Under the pieces are notes generated by a model that had not been told where the DNA came from, ran no database searches, and worked only from the letters and a program-made list of their open reading frames with translations. The translations under genes were made by a program, and so were the position numbers. DNA of 64,000 bases from Halomonas halodenitrificans DSM 735. Its GTDB lineage: Bacteria; Pseudomonadota; Gammaproteobacteria; Pseudomonadales; Halomonadaceae. Shown piece by piece: positions 44,874 to 54,308 of this stretch (position 1 is the stretch's first letter; every line of letters begins with the position of its first letter). Location: assembly GCF_000620045.1 (NCBI RefSeq), contig NZ_KK211058.1, positions 120,953 to 184,952 on the forward strand, read 5' to 3'.

Positions 44874-46220
44874 TCACGAAATCAAGCCATAGACGAACAC
44901 CACAATGACGCCAATCGGCGCCACCACGCGTGACACCACCTGCCATGCCTGGGCCTGGCCGGCGGAGAGACCCAGCTCGCCGATCACGCTGTCACGGTCG
45001 AGACGCCAGGCCACGAACAGGATCGCGCCCAGGCCGGTCAGCGGCAACATGAACTTGCTGGTCAGGGTATCCAGGAAGTCGAAGACGTTCAGCCCCATGA
45101 TCAGGAACTCGTCCCAGACGTTGAACGACATCAGTGCGGCGATGCCCAGCACCCAGACTCCTGCACCGGCCACCAGGGTCGCCGCAACGCGAGACAGCGG
45201 CGTACGCTCCTCGAGCAGCTCTACCGTGGGCTCCAGCAGCGAGATGGCCGAGGTCAGGGCGGCGAAGGTCAGCAGCAGGAAGAATGCCAGGCCGAGAATG
45301 GTACCACCCGCCATATTGCCGAAGGCCAGCGGCAGGGTGACGAAGATCAGTCCCGGTCCCTCACCCGGACTCAGGCCGTTGGCGAAGACGATGGGGAAGA
45401 TCGCCATGCCGGCCAGCAGCGCGATGGCGGTATCCAGGATGATCACCGTGCGCGCCGTGCCGATAAGGCTGACGTCTTCACCCAGATAGGAGCCGTAAGC
45501 CAGCATGATGCCCATGCCCAGCGACAGGGTGAAGAAGGCCTGTCCCATGGCGGCCAGCACGACCTCACCGCTGATGGCGCTCCAGTCGGGGCTGAACATG
45601 AAAGCCATGGCCTCGCCGAAGTGACCGGTGGTCATGCCATAGATCGCCAGGATAATCATCAGGATGACCAGCGCCGGCATCAGGATCTTGACGGCGCCTT
45701 CCAGGCCCTTGGTCACGCCGCGGGCAACGATAAAGATCACCAGCGCCATAAAGGCGGTATGCCACAGGGTCAGGGCGGTGGCATTACCCAGCAGGCCACT
45801 GAAGATGGCGCCCACGCTATCGGAGTCCTGACCGGTAAACTGGCCGGTGACCGATCCCAGGGTGTAGAAGAGCGACCAGCCGCCGATCACGCTATAGAAG
45901 GAGAGAATCAGGAAGGCGCCCAGGATGCCGCTGGCACCGACCAGGGCCCAGGCCGGCAGGCGACCACTCTTGCGAGCCAGGTCGAGCATGGAGTTGATCG
46001 GGTTCATCTGACCACGCCGGCCAATCAGCCACTCGGAGACCAGGATGGGAAGGCCCACCAGGGCCACACAGGCCAGGTAGATAAGCACGAAGGCGGCGCC
46101 CCCGTTGTCACCCACCATATAGGAGAAGCGCCAGATGTTACCCAGCCCCACCGCCGAACCGGTGGCTGCCAGGATAAAGGCCATCTTCGATGACCACTGA
46201 GCATGGGAGAGTTTGGACAT
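44874..46220 (-). CDS. Sodium-dependent transporter, NSS/SNF family
   Basis: A 448-residue transporter with about 11-12 helices. The family signature WSSKMAFILAATGSAVGLGNIWRFSYMVGDNGGAAFVL (helix 1, with the unwound Na+/substrate site GSAVGLGN) is clear, as is the 'GMGIMLAYGSYLG' helix 6 motif. NSS proteins import amino acids or related solutes with Na+. The substrate cannot be read from sequence. Length is shorter than eukaryotic members but usual for bacteria. It is convergent with the small gene at 44.6 kb. Confidence 0.92.
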   Translation of the reverse strand: MSKLSHAQWSSKMAFILAATGSAVGLGNIWRFSYMVGDNGGAAFVLIYLACVALVGLPILVSEWLIGRRGQMNPINSMLDLARKSGRLPAWALVGASGILGAFLILSFYSVIGGWSLFYTLGSVTGQFTGQDSDSVGAIFSGLLGNATALTLWHTAFMALVIFIVARGVTKGLEGAVKILMPALVILMIILAIYGMTTGHFGEAMAFMFSPDWSAISGEVVLAAMGQAFFTLSLGMGIMLAYGSYLGEDVSLIGTARTVIILDTAIALLAGMAIFPIVFANGLSPGEGPGLIFVTLPLAFGNMAGGTILGLAFFLLLTFAALTSAISLLEPTVELLEERTPLSRVAATLVAGAGVWVLGIAALMSFNVWDEFLIMGLNVFDFLDTLTSKFMLPLTGLGAILFVAWRLDRDSVIGELGLSAGQAQAWQVVSRVVAPIGVIVVFVYGLIS

Positions 46221-46554
46221 GTTTCACCCTGTATGTACGTGTCGCCAGCGGCCGATCCGGCGCGGTGGCGGCTTGTGCTTGTCATTGCCACGTCCAGAGC
46301 ATCATGGGTCTCATGACACCGTCCAGAGCATGACAGGATCCGGGCAGGATCACTGCCGCTACGCCCAAGACAGCCGGCGGGTGGCCGGCTGTCCAGGACG
46401 CCGGAGCGCAGGAAGTTGCAAGATCGACGCAGGTTATGCGCCAGATCCGGTCAAGATCCATGAATAATGGCGCTCCGGCCCATAAAACTATCCGATCAAA
46501 CGCTTGATGACCAGCCTCATCTTCGGCCCGAGGCTTCACCTTTAGGTGTAGACT
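46221..46554. other. 334-bp gene-free region with a hairpin
   Basis: Between the NSS transporter and the DUF72 gene. It holds an inverted repeat (46370-46378 with 46384-46392, perfect 9-bp stem, loop GGGTG) and two copies of CGTCCAGAGCAT (near 46292 and 46320). The NSS promoter is expected near 46220-46300. Nothing else recognised. Confidence 0.5.
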
Positions 46555-47370
46555 TCAAGATCCGAACAGACTGGCCTGAACCTCGCCGGGAAAAGCCGGC
46601 AAGGAGGGTAATGCCAATCGCTCGTGGAGCCGTCGCGCCAACTGAGGGGCCTGTCGGTTATCTGGAGTATGCACAAACAGGAAAGGGGTTTTCCCCTGAC
46701 TTATCCACAGCAACAGTTGCGCTATCCAGGGCTCGAAATAGTGTTCGTTAATGGCCGTATCCAGGTGACCGATAAAACGCACCAGGGGACGACTCGCCGT
46801 GGAAAGCACGTGTAATGGACACTTCGGCTTTTCGCGCTGCGCCTGCCGCAGGCCAGGATGCTCACCGGCAGGGGTAGCGAAAAGCGGGCGGACATCGAGC
46901 ATTACACGATCCACACCGTAAGTTATCAACATCCTGTTGAGATCACGCTCGGCCACGCCCTTGTGGAAAAAATCGCCGTGCCGAACCTCAACGGCACAAG
47001 GAATACCTGCCGGCCAGCACGCGAGCAGCGCTTCGAGCCGGGGCAGTTCATCGCGACCAAAATCCCTGGGAAGCTGGATCATCAATGGACCCAAGCGATC
47101 GTGCAGCGGCTCAAGTGCCGCCAGAAAGGCCTCGAGATCGGCGTCGATGCCGACCAGGCGACGCTCATGGGTCAGGGTAGCGGGCAGCTTGAAACAGAAA
47201 CGGAAGTCAGGCGGCACCTGGCGCGCCCAAGCCGCCACGGTCTCCGGCCTTGGCGCCCCGCTATAGAAAGTGGTGTTGCCCTCCACGGCGGAGAAGACTC
47301 GGGCATACTCCTCGAGGCCGGCACCGTGAGGGGGATAGAGCCCGCCGCGCCAGTCGGGGTTGGCCCACAT
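46555..47370 (-). CDS. DUF72/YecE family protein, probably 5'-truncated
   Basis: A 271-residue TIM-barrel-like DUF72 protein (MWANPDWRGGLYPP, FSAVEGNTTFYSG, FKLPATLTHERRL, PLMIQLPRDFG, VEVRHGDFF, RFIGHLD). The first beta strand of relatives (about 'LHLGLPMW') continues upstream in frame, but no conventional ATG/GTG start precedes it before a stop at 47422-47424. The ATG at 47370, with GGGG 8 nt before it, is the only ordinary start. GC content drops sharply just beyond 47400. I therefore think the gene has lost its original start. Function unknown. Confidence 0.75.
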   Translation of the reverse strand: MWANPDWRGGLYPPHGAGLEEYARVFSAVEGNTTFYSGAPRPETVAAWARQVPPDFRFCFKLPATLTHERRLVGIDADLEAFLAALEPLHDRLGPLMIQLPRDFGRDELPRLEALLACWPAGIPCAVEVRHGDFFHKGVAERDLNRMLITYGVDRVMLDVRPLFATPAGEHPGLRQAQREKPKCPLHVLSTASRPLVRFIGHLDTAINEHYFEPWIAQLLLWISQGKTPFLFVHTPDNRQAPQLARRLHERLALPSLPAFPGEVQASLFGS

Positions 47371-47406
47371 GGGCAACCCCAGATGGAGCGGCTGTGGGAT
47401 GGTAAA

Positions 47407-47542
47407 AAAGTTGGTAACAAATCACTCTTGGAAGCCTCATTTTTCGGCAAAGAATATTCATGCTAAAAAATAAAGATGGTAACTAAAACCAACGCACCTC
47501 TTCCAGAACTCAGTTTCCATACTAATAAAGTTGGTAACTTTT
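47407..47542. repeat. Three AAAGTTGGTAAC-type repeats in AT-rich DNA
   Basis: The motif AAGWTGGTAAC occurs at 47408-47418, 47473-47483 and 47528-47538, about 55-65 bp apart, within an AT-rich stretch (47400-47720) that contrasts with the GC-rich backbone. Their role is unknown. Confidence 0.7.
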
Positions 47543-47751
47543 TATTATTTCATCACGTAATTTCCATCTCTGAACAATGTCACCTTATATTCCGTATATG
47601 AAGGGAATCTGAAATTTCTTTTACAATCAGTAGACTATATCACTGGTAGGGTTAAGTGCTGGAAAGCTCTACCTGATTACTCATGTTAATCAACCACCAT
47701 CCCGTCAGTCCCTCCTATACTGATGTTATGCCTAGTACAGGAGGTGGCGTT

Positions 47752-48015
47752 ATGGCACGCAATTCTATCCAGTTCCAACCCGACCTGTCGTGCCAGCATT
47801 TCTCAAGCAGTAGGACGCGGAAGCGCAGTGCCAAGCAGATCTCTTATCGCTAACCCATGGGGATCACTCCGACTGTGGCAACAACACTGGCTGCCGGCTG
47901 TCGCGGGGGCTCTACCAGTGCCATCGCTGCTATCATCAAACCTCGCTGACCGCCGGTACCATCTCCCATGCCACGCATCTGTCGTTGACCACCTAGTTTC
48001 TGGCCATCGTGGGCA
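47752..48015 (+). pseudogene. Remnant of an IS1595-family transposase (N-terminal part)
   Basis: It opens with MARNSIQFQPDLS after AGGAGG, then the frame breaks. Another frame continues with a zinc-ribbon-like CGNNTGCRLSRGLYQCHRCYHQTSLTAGTI... and ends LSLTT-stop-FLAI. These are the N-terminal features of IS1595-family transposases, with frameshifts and an internal stop. The catalytic DDE part is missing. The left end of the element may lie near 47645. Confidence 0.75.
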
Positions 48016-48126
48016 GATCGCGATAAAGATCAGCTCAGTTAGGCTGGCCCCGGCACTGCCAATAATCAACGCCAGTACCATTCCTGTACCTAACCCTTTA
48101 GCTGTCGGGTCCAGTGTGATTGACAA
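48010..48126 (-). pseudogene. Fragment of a YraQ-like permease
   Basis: A short minus-strand frame (MSITLDPTAKGLGTGMVLALII... ASLTELIFIAI) reads like one helix and loop of a YraQ/DUF318 permease, whose members have 'GGAGASxPE' in this position. It is cut where the transposase remnant begins. The assignment is tentative. Confidence 0.35.
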
Positions 48127-48467
48127 TTCGTTTGGTAAATAACTCAGACCGCTGGCTCTGCCATGCTTTCATCGCAGTAATCGGCAATTGATGGTGCAGT
48201 ACTTTTTGCGAGATAAGGTGATTTTACAGCCATATATAGCGTTTGAGTGTCTGCTCCCGGTCTTTCCTGAGGTATACGTCGAGTCGCCAGCACATCGCTG
48301 ATGGGTTCGTAGCTCTCCCTCTCTGAGCTAGATAAGGCCGCCATGGCCGCAGAACAGCGCATCGTTGCCATTTACTGAGCCTTAACTGGCTGAAAACACT
48401 TCGGCCTGCGCCCGGCTCCAGCTAAAGGTGTCAAGACCCTATTCACATGACCGATGGCCTTTGCAAA
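48127..48467. other. 341-bp gene-free region
   Basis: Lies between the IS1595/permease debris and the cytochrome c gene. It contains only short interrupted frames and no recognisable hairpin. It is probably further decayed sequence. Confidence 0.45.
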
Positions 48468-48989
48468 TCACTCTGGGCGCTCTTCGCCTGCGTTATTCCC
48501 CCAGGCCTCGGAGAATGACTGCTCCTCCAGACCCTCGAAGCGGTCCGTCACATAGCGGCTGTGACAGGCCACGCAGGATTCGGTCATGCGGTTGAAGGTA
48601 TTGACCTGAGCCTGAGTATTCTGCTGTTTGCCCGCTTCGGCCAGAGACGCCGCCAGTTGATGGAAGCGCGTGTCCATCTGCAGAAACGCCTCGGGAACCG
48701 CCGCCTTCAAGTCCTTACGGTCCTGTTTGGTCAAGGACTGTTCCAGAATGAAGCTGTCGTGAATGGCCAGGCCCTTCTGCGCCACCTCATCATGCCGTCC
48801 CTGGATGATAGCGCTATAGGTCTCCTGCATCGCCGCCTCGACCTCGACCATCTCCTTGACCAGCAGCCCACGCAGCTTCTCGGTCAAATCAGGACCTACC
48901 GGCTGCGCCGCGAAAACGGTAGCGCTCAATGTCAGGCCAGCCAGCGCGGCAGCCGATACAATGATGCGGTGTGTCTGTCGTTTACTCAT
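48468..48989 (-). CDS. Class II (cytochrome c'-like) periplasmic cytochrome c
   Basis: A 173-residue exported cytochrome. A signal peptide (residues ~8-28, cleavage after VFAA) precedes a helical bundle with a single C-terminal haem motif CVACH (Cys139, Cys142, His143). The C-terminal position of the motif is typical of class II cytochromes such as c' and c556. It is 77 bp downstream of nothing but directly after the RND operon's last gene on the same strand, so it might be read from that operon. Partner unknown. Confidence 0.85.
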   Translation of the reverse strand: MSKRQTHRIIVSAAALAGLTLSATVFAAQPVGPDLTEKLRGLLVKEMVEVEAAMQETYSAIIQGRHDEVAQKGLAIHDSFILEQSLTKQDRKDLKAAVPEAFLQMDTRFHQLAASLAEAGKQQNTQAQVNTFNRMTESCVACHSRYVTDRFEGLEEQSFSEAWGNNAGEERPE

Positions 48990-49066
48990 GATCTACCTCA
49001 CGGTCACGTTGATTTGCTTGCATTCACCGGGCAGCACATCGAGACGTCTCAACTCGCCTCTCTTGC

Positions 49067-52000
49067 CTAAAGCCTGGCGTCGGACGCAGCTTCCTCTACC
49101 CTTGCCCAGCCCAGGTCGTCGAAGATCACATAGAGTGCCGGAATCACTACCAGCACCAGCACGGTGGAAGTCAGCAGGCCAAACACCACCGCAATGACCA
49201 GCGGCTGCACTGCCGCCGCCTGGGCGCTGGTCTCGGCCAGCAGCGGCAGGAGCCCGGCGATGGTGGTGCTCGTCGAAATCAGGATGGCGCGCAGGCGGTC
49301 GCGGCTGGCCTGGCCCGCCGCGGCGATGGCGGATTGCCCCGCGGCGCGGTAGCTCTTGATGAAGTGAATCAGCAGGATGGCGTTGTTGACCACGATGCCG
49401 GCCAGGGACGCCGCGCCGATCATCGAGGGCATCGACAGATAAAAGCCCATCGCCACATGGCCCCAGAGCGCGCCGACGAAGGCCAGCGGGATCGACAGCA
49501 TGACAATCAGCGGTTCGACATAGCTTCTGAACTGGAAGGAAAGGATGACGAAGATGCCGAGCAGACCGATCAGCAGCGCGCGCCGGATCGAGCCGCCGGT
49601 CTCCGCGGAGCGGGCGACCTGACCCTCGAAAGCGACCGCCACCTGGGGATGGCGCGTCTGGAAATCGGGCAGCCAGTGCCGGCGAATATCGTCGACAACC
49701 GCCTGGGCATTGGCCAAGGTCGCATCCACGTCGGCGGTCACGGTAGCGGTACGCTGGCCATCGACCCGAGTGATCCGCGCCCAGTCCCGGGCCTTGTCGA
49801 TGTTGGCGACGACTTCAAGGGGCACCCGGCCTCCCCCCGGAAGCTGCACGGTCAGATCCTGAAGGTCATCCAGGCTCTGTCGATCCTGCTCGGCATGGCG
49901 CACCAAGATGTCCACGTCCCGCTGGCCGATGCGCAGGGTGTCGCTGATTTGCCCGAGCATGGCGGCGCGCAGCTGCGCGGCGATCTCTTCGGCGCTCAGC
50001 CCCAGCCCGTGGGCGCCTTCGGCCAGCGACAGGCGGCGCTCGGGCTTGCCGGGCCGCAGGTCATCGATGACGTTGTAGACGCCCGCATAGCCGGCGAGAT
50101 GCTCGCCGAGCTCCCGCGAAGCGGTCTTCAGCCCAGCCAGACTCTCCCCCTGCAGACGCACCTCGATGGGAATGCCCGCCGGCCCGAATCCCGGCTCTTG
50201 AATAATCAGGCTGAGCAAGCCGGGAATATCGCCGATCTCCTTCTGCCAGGCCGCGGTCAGCTCATTCAGGCTCAGGCGGCGCCGCTCGGCGCCAAGCAGA
50301 TCGACGATCAGCGTGGCCACATGGGCACCGGCCTCGCGAGCGCTGGGATTGTGGTTGAAGCGTACCTGAACGGCGCGCACCAGGGGCGTCTCATCCGGCT
50401 GCTCGGGGGTCAGCCGCTCGTCGATCTCGCGCAGGGCGTTCTCAACCCGGGAAGCCACCGCCTCGGTGCGTGATAATGGCGTGCCCTGGGGCATCAGGAT
50501 GCGTGCTTCGAGCACGTCGCCATCGATCTCGGGCATCGCCTCGCTGCCGATATGGCCGCCGGCAAGATAGCCGCCGGAGCCCAGCAGCAGGATCAGCACG
50601 CTGCCCAGCAGGGCGTAGCGCCAGCGAATCGCCGCCTCGACCAGGCGTCCGACGCCCTCGCGAAAGCGCTCGAAACGGCGCTCGAAGCCGGCGCGCAGCC
50701 GTGACGGCTCGGCCTGCAGGCGATGAAGACTGCCCTTCAGATGATGCGGCAGAATGAAGAAGGCTTCGATCAGACTCGCCGCCAGGGCAGCAATCAGGAC
50801 GACCGGCAGCACCTTGAGCACCTCGCCCATCTCGCCGACCAGAAAGGCGAGCGGCACGAAGACCGCCGCCGTGGTCAGAAACGACGACACCACCCCGGGG
50901 AGTACGCCCCGGGTGCCCGCGACTACCGCTTCCAGCGGCGTCGCGGCCTTCCGAGCCTGAGTGGCGATGTTGTCGGTGATCACGATGGCATCGTCCATGA
51001 CGATACCGATCGCCATCAGCAGCCCCACCAGGGTGATCATGTTGAGCGTCAATCCGGCCAGTCCCATGACCGCAAAGGCGCCCAGGAAGGCCACCGGCAG
51101 GCCCAGTACCGCCCATAGCGCCAATCGCGGCCGAAAGAACAGGCTCATCACCAGCACCACCAGCGCAAACCCCATGACGCCGTTTTCGACCAGCATCTGC
51201 AGGCGGTCGCGCACGATGCTGGTCATGTCCTGGGTCAGGGTCAGCGAAACATCGCCGTCCAGGCGCTGGCGCTCGCTTTCGGCTACCGCCTGCAGACCCT
51301 TCATCACGTCCAGGGCATCGTCGCGCAGGGTCTTGTGCACCTCCAGCACCAGGGCGCGCTGGCCGTCGAACCAAACCTTCTCCTCCTCGCGCTCGGGTGT
51401 CTCCCGCAGGGTGGCGATCTGGCCCAGGGTCAGCTCGCCCCCGTCGGCGCCGGAGACGACCACCACATCCTGCAGCTCGCGCAGGGAGTGGCGCTGGTCG
51501 GTGAAGCGCAGTTGGATATCCTGGCTCGAGGTTTCCAGAATGCCCAGCGGCATATCGATATTCTGGCGCGCCAGGGTTGCCGCCAGCTCGCTTGCCGAGA
51601 GGCCGTACTGCCCCAGCACCTGCTGGGGAATCTCGATCTGCCACTGGCGCTGGGAAAGCCCCTGGATATCGACCCTGGCCACGCCGGGCAGGCGCAGCAG
51701 CCGATCCTCCAGCGTCTTGGCGTAATCCTCCAAGTCGGACAGCGGCATGTCGCCGCCTACCGCCACCGCCGCCACCAGATCGCTGCGGTGCAGCTCGCGC
51801 ACGACCGGCGGGTCGGCGCGCTGGGGGAAGTCGGTGATGGCTTCAACCTCGGTAGAGATATCGTCCAGGAAGCGGCCGATATCACCATTGTCCTCCATGG
51901 TGACTGTAGCGCTGGCCAGATTGTTCTGGGCCACGCAGACGAACTCGTCGAGAAAGTCCACGCCAGTCAGCGCATCGTGAAGGCGACGACAGATCTGATC

Positions 52001-52174
52001 CTCGACGTCCGCGGCGGTAGCGCCGCGATACTTCACCTCGATGCCCACCTCGCCGGGCCGGTAGTCGGGAAAGGTCTCGCGCTTGAGGTTGGGAACGGCG
52101 AACAGCCCCACCGCCAGCAGCAGAATCAATAACAGATTGGCGGCGGTGGGATGACCGGCGAACCAGCGAATCAT
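49067..52174 (-). CDS. RND efflux transporter, inner-membrane pump
   Basis: A 1035-residue RND protein with the usual two repeats of six helices and large periplasmic loops. The opening is WFAGHPTAANLLLILLLAVGLFAVPNLKRETFP. The proton-relay Asp pair lies in GIVMDDAIVITDNI near residue 400. Length and helix pattern fit HAE1-type drug exporters, more distantly AcrB. It overlaps the adaptor gene by 4 bp; no outer-membrane channel gene is nearby, so a TolC elsewhere is expected. Confidence 0.93.
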   Translation of the reverse strand: MIRWFAGHPTAANLLLILLLAVGLFAVPNLKRETFPDYRPGEVGIEVKYRGATAADVEDQICRRLHDALTGVDFLDEFVCVAQNNLASATVTMEDNGDIGRFLDDISTEVEAITDFPQRADPPVVRELHRSDLVAAVAVGGDMPLSDLEDYAKTLEDRLLRLPGVARVDIQGLSQRQWQIEIPQQVLGQYGLSASELAATLARQNIDMPLGILETSSQDIQLRFTDQRHSLRELQDVVVVSGADGGELTLGQIATLRETPEREEEKVWFDGQRALVLEVHKTLRDDALDVMKGLQAVAESERQRLDGDVSLTLTQDMTSIVRDRLQMLVENGVMGFALVVLVMSLFFRPRLALWAVLGLPVAFLGAFAVMGLAGLTLNMITLVGLLMAIGIVMDDAIVITDNIATQARKAATPLEAVVAGTRGVLPGVVSSFLTTAAVFVPLAFLVGEMGEVLKVLPVVLIAALAASLIEAFFILPHHLKGSLHRLQAEPSRLRAGFERRFERFREGVGRLVEAAIRWRYALLGSVLILLLGSGGYLAGGHIGSEAMPEIDGDVLEARILMPQGTPLSRTEAVASRVENALREIDERLTPEQPDETPLVRAVQVRFNHNPSAREAGAHVATLIVDLLGAERRRLSLNELTAAWQKEIGDIPGLLSLIIQEPGFGPAGIPIEVRLQGESLAGLKTASRELGEHLAGYAGVYNVIDDLRPGKPERRLSLAEGAHGLGLSAEEIAAQLRAAMLGQISDTLRIGQRDVDILVRHAEQDRQSLDDLQDLTVQLPGGGRVPLEVVANIDKARDWARITRVDGQRTATVTADVDATLANAQAVVDDIRRHWLPDFQTRHPQVAVAFEGQVARSAETGGSIRRALLIGLLGIFVILSFQFRSYVEPLIVMLSIPLAFVGALWGHVAMGFYLSMPSMIGAASLAGIVVNNAILLIHFIKSYRAAGQSAIAAAGQASRDRLRAILISTSTTIAGLLPLLAETSAQAAAVQPLVIAVVFGLLTSTVLVLVVIPALYVIFDDLGWARVEEAASDARL

Positions 52175-53538
52175 GACTTCTCTCCCAACGCCTGGCGACG
52201 AAGACGCCGTGCCAATTCCTCATCGCGTCGCGGATCGATCGCCATGCCGTTGATGGCCGGCACCAAGTCGTCCACGATCACGCTGTCACCTTCCTCGAGC
52301 CCTTCCGTCACCACCGCCAGATCGTGCTGTTCGAAGGCGACACGCACCGGTCGGCGCACGAGGTGCTGATCGCTATCGACCACGTAGACTTCACCCTGAT
52401 GCACCGCCGTCGCCGGCACCACCATCCGCGGGTTCGGCGCTCTGGACGCCAGCCGTACCTGCACGTACATGTCGCGCACCAGCGCAGGCTGCGTCAGCGG
52501 CGCCACCTGCCGGTAGGGCTCCTCGACCCGCACCACGACCCGGGCGGTGCGGGTGGCCGGATCCAGGCCGTTGGCGATGCGCACGACCCGGGCCGGCCAG
52601 CGCGCGCTCTTCCCGGCGACCAGGGTCACCTCGGCATCGATGGCGGAGAAATCCAGCCGCTGGGCAATGTCCAGGATCCCGTCTTCGGCATCGCGAACGG
52701 TCTGGGTGCCGAGCAGGCGGCGCAGCATGTCCATCGGCACCTGGGCCACCACCTCGGCGGCCTCGATGCCCTCGGCGCGGAACAGGCGCTGACCGGCGTT
52801 GATGTACTGATGCAGCTCGGCCTCGACCTCGCCCAGGCGCAGGTCATAGGGCGCTTCGAAGCGCGTATCCTCGAGATCACGGCGCGCCTGATCCAGGCGC
52901 GTGGTCGTACGCTCGACTTCCGCTTCCAGGCGCTGGCGGCGCGAGGGGATGAGCTGCAGCTCGTTTTCCAGCGACTGCACGGTCTGACGCTGGGCCAGGG
53001 TCGCGCGCCGCTCGTCGCCCAGCCGCGAGCGGGATACCGAGCCGCTGCTGGCCAGGCGCTGGATGCGCGCCAGCTCCTGCTCCGCCAGCTCCAGGCGTTC
53101 ACGCTCCAGGGCGACCAGGTGCCGGGTATTCTCCGCTTCCCGCTTCAGCTGCGCCTGCTCCGCGGCAAGGCTGGCCAGCTGCGCCTGGGCCTCGGCTTCG
53201 GCCAGCCGATAGCGGCTGGGATCGATCTCCAGCAGCAGGGTGCCCTCTGCCAGTAGCGTGCCGCTCTCCAGATCCTCATGGCGTTCGACGACACGTCCCG
53301 GCACGTTGGCAGTGGCGTCCCAGGTGCGGGCGGGCCGCGCGGTGCCGTAGCCCCGCGCCTCGACGACGAAGGGTAGCGACTCGACCGCAACGACGCGCAC
53401 CGTGGGTATCCTCAAGGCGTCCTTGCCGCGCGAGGGTGTCTGGCGATTGATGACGAAGACCACGATCAGCAGGATACCAATCGCCAGCCCCAACGCGATC
53501 AGCAGGCCACGCCCCCAACGCTTGAGTCGCGAGCTCAT
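52171..53538 (-). CDS. RND efflux periplasmic adaptor (membrane fusion protein)
   Basis: A 455-residue adaptor. An N-terminal helix (residues ~12-32) anchors it, then a lipoyl-type half, a long coiled coil (~110-215, rich in Glu, Arg, Leu), a second lipoyl half and beta-barrel (FEAPYDLRLGEVEAELHQYINAGQRLF). It links the inner-membrane pump to an outer-membrane channel. It overlaps the pump gene and the tetR gene by 4 bp each, making one operon. Confidence 0.9.
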   Translation of the reverse strand: MSSRLKRWGRGLLIALGLAIGILLIVVFVINRQTPSRGKDALRIPTVRVVAVESLPFVVEARGYGTARPARTWDATANVPGRVVERHEDLESGTLLAEGTLLLEIDPSRYRLAEAEAQAQLASLAAEQAQLKREAENTRHLVALERERLELAEQELARIQRLASSGSVSRSRLGDERRATLAQRQTVQSLENELQLIPSRRQRLEAEVERTTTRLDQARRDLEDTRFEAPYDLRLGEVEAELHQYINAGQRLFRAEGIEAAEVVAQVPMDMLRRLLGTQTVRDAEDGILDIAQRLDFSAIDAEVTLVAGKSARWPARVVRIANGLDPATRTARVVVRVEEPYRQVAPLTQPALVRDMYVQVRLASRAPNPRMVVPATAVHQGEVYVVDSDQHLVRRPVRVAFEQHDLAVVTEGLEEGDSVIVDDLVPAINGMAIDPRRDEELARRLRRQALGEKS

Positions 53539-54146
53539 GTCTCCTCCCTGGCCTGGACGGCGCGTCGATAGAGCAGAAAGGCCTCGGGCGCCTGTTCAGC
53601 AATGCGCGCGACATCGTCGTCAATCAGGGATTGCACCACCAGCCCCTGCACGGTGCCGATGAACTGGGTGGCCGCCGTCTCGATATTCAAGTCAGCACGC
53701 AGCTCACCGCTCGCCCTGCCCTCTGTCAGAATGGCCGCGAGTCGTTCGCGGTATTTGGCAAGCATGGAGCGTAACAGTCGTGTGGCATCTGTCGGCTCCG
53801 CGTGCTGCAGCTGCCCGAATATCAGACGCGGCACCCCGGGATGCTCGGCAATGAAATCGGTGTGCGCCATGAACATGGCCTCCAGGGCCGTCAACGGCGT
53901 CGCGCGGCGGTCGACGGCTGCTTCCAGACGCCGCATGAGCCGCTCGGTGATCCAAGCCACGACCGCCTGCCACATCTCGTCCTTGCCGCTGAAATGACGA
54001 AACAGCGCTCCCTGAGTCACCTTCATGCGCTCGGCGATGGTGGCGGTGGTGATGCGGGCGGGGTCCTGTTCAGCGCACAGCTCCACCATGGCACGCACAG
54101 TCCGCTCCTTGCGTTCTTCCGCGGGTAGATGATGGGTTCTTGCCAT
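53535..54146 (-). CDS. TetR family repressor of the RND operon
   Basis: A 203-residue regulator. The N-terminal HTH is ITTATIAERMKVTQGALFRHFSGKDEMW (residues ~34-61) and the C-terminal ligand domain is AcrR-like. The start is set by GGAAG 6 nt before the ATG at 54146. It leads the operon (tetR-adaptor-pump). A palindrome 15 bp upstream is its probable operator, so it likely represses itself and the pump. Confidence 0.9.
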   Translation of the reverse strand: MARTHHLPAEERKERTVRAMVELCAEQDPARITTATIAERMKVTQGALFRHFSGKDEMWQAVVAWITERLMRRLEAAVDRRATPLTALEAMFMAHTDFIAEHPGVPRLIFGQLQHAEPTDATRLLRSMLAKYRERLAAILTEGRASGELRADLNIETAATQFIGTVQGLVVQSLIDDDVARIAEQAPEAFLLYRRAVQAREET

Positions 54147-54160
54147 GAGCATCTTCCAAA

Positions 54161-54182
54161 AGATAGTAATCAGTTACTATCT
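54161..54182. promoter_or_regulatory. Palindromic operator upstream of the TetR/RND operon
   Basis: AGATAGTAA and TTACTATCT form a perfect 9-bp inverted repeat around TCAG. It lies 15 bp before the tetR start, where a TetR-type autorepressor operator is expected. Confidence 0.8.
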
Positions 54183-54308
54183 TAATCTCGAAAAGCTCTT
54201 TTTACCAGCAGGATGTGTCGGGAACTACCTGTATGATCCTGCTCCTATTTCTCGGGATATTATTTTCTCGGGACCCTATATCCTGGGATCCCTGCATCCA
54301 TCCAGAGG

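Noticed and set aside
47723..48142. A 139-codon plus-strand frame overlapping the IS1595 remnant
   Set aside because: The zinc-ribbon transposase signature is in other frames of the same DNA, so this frame is not the coding one.
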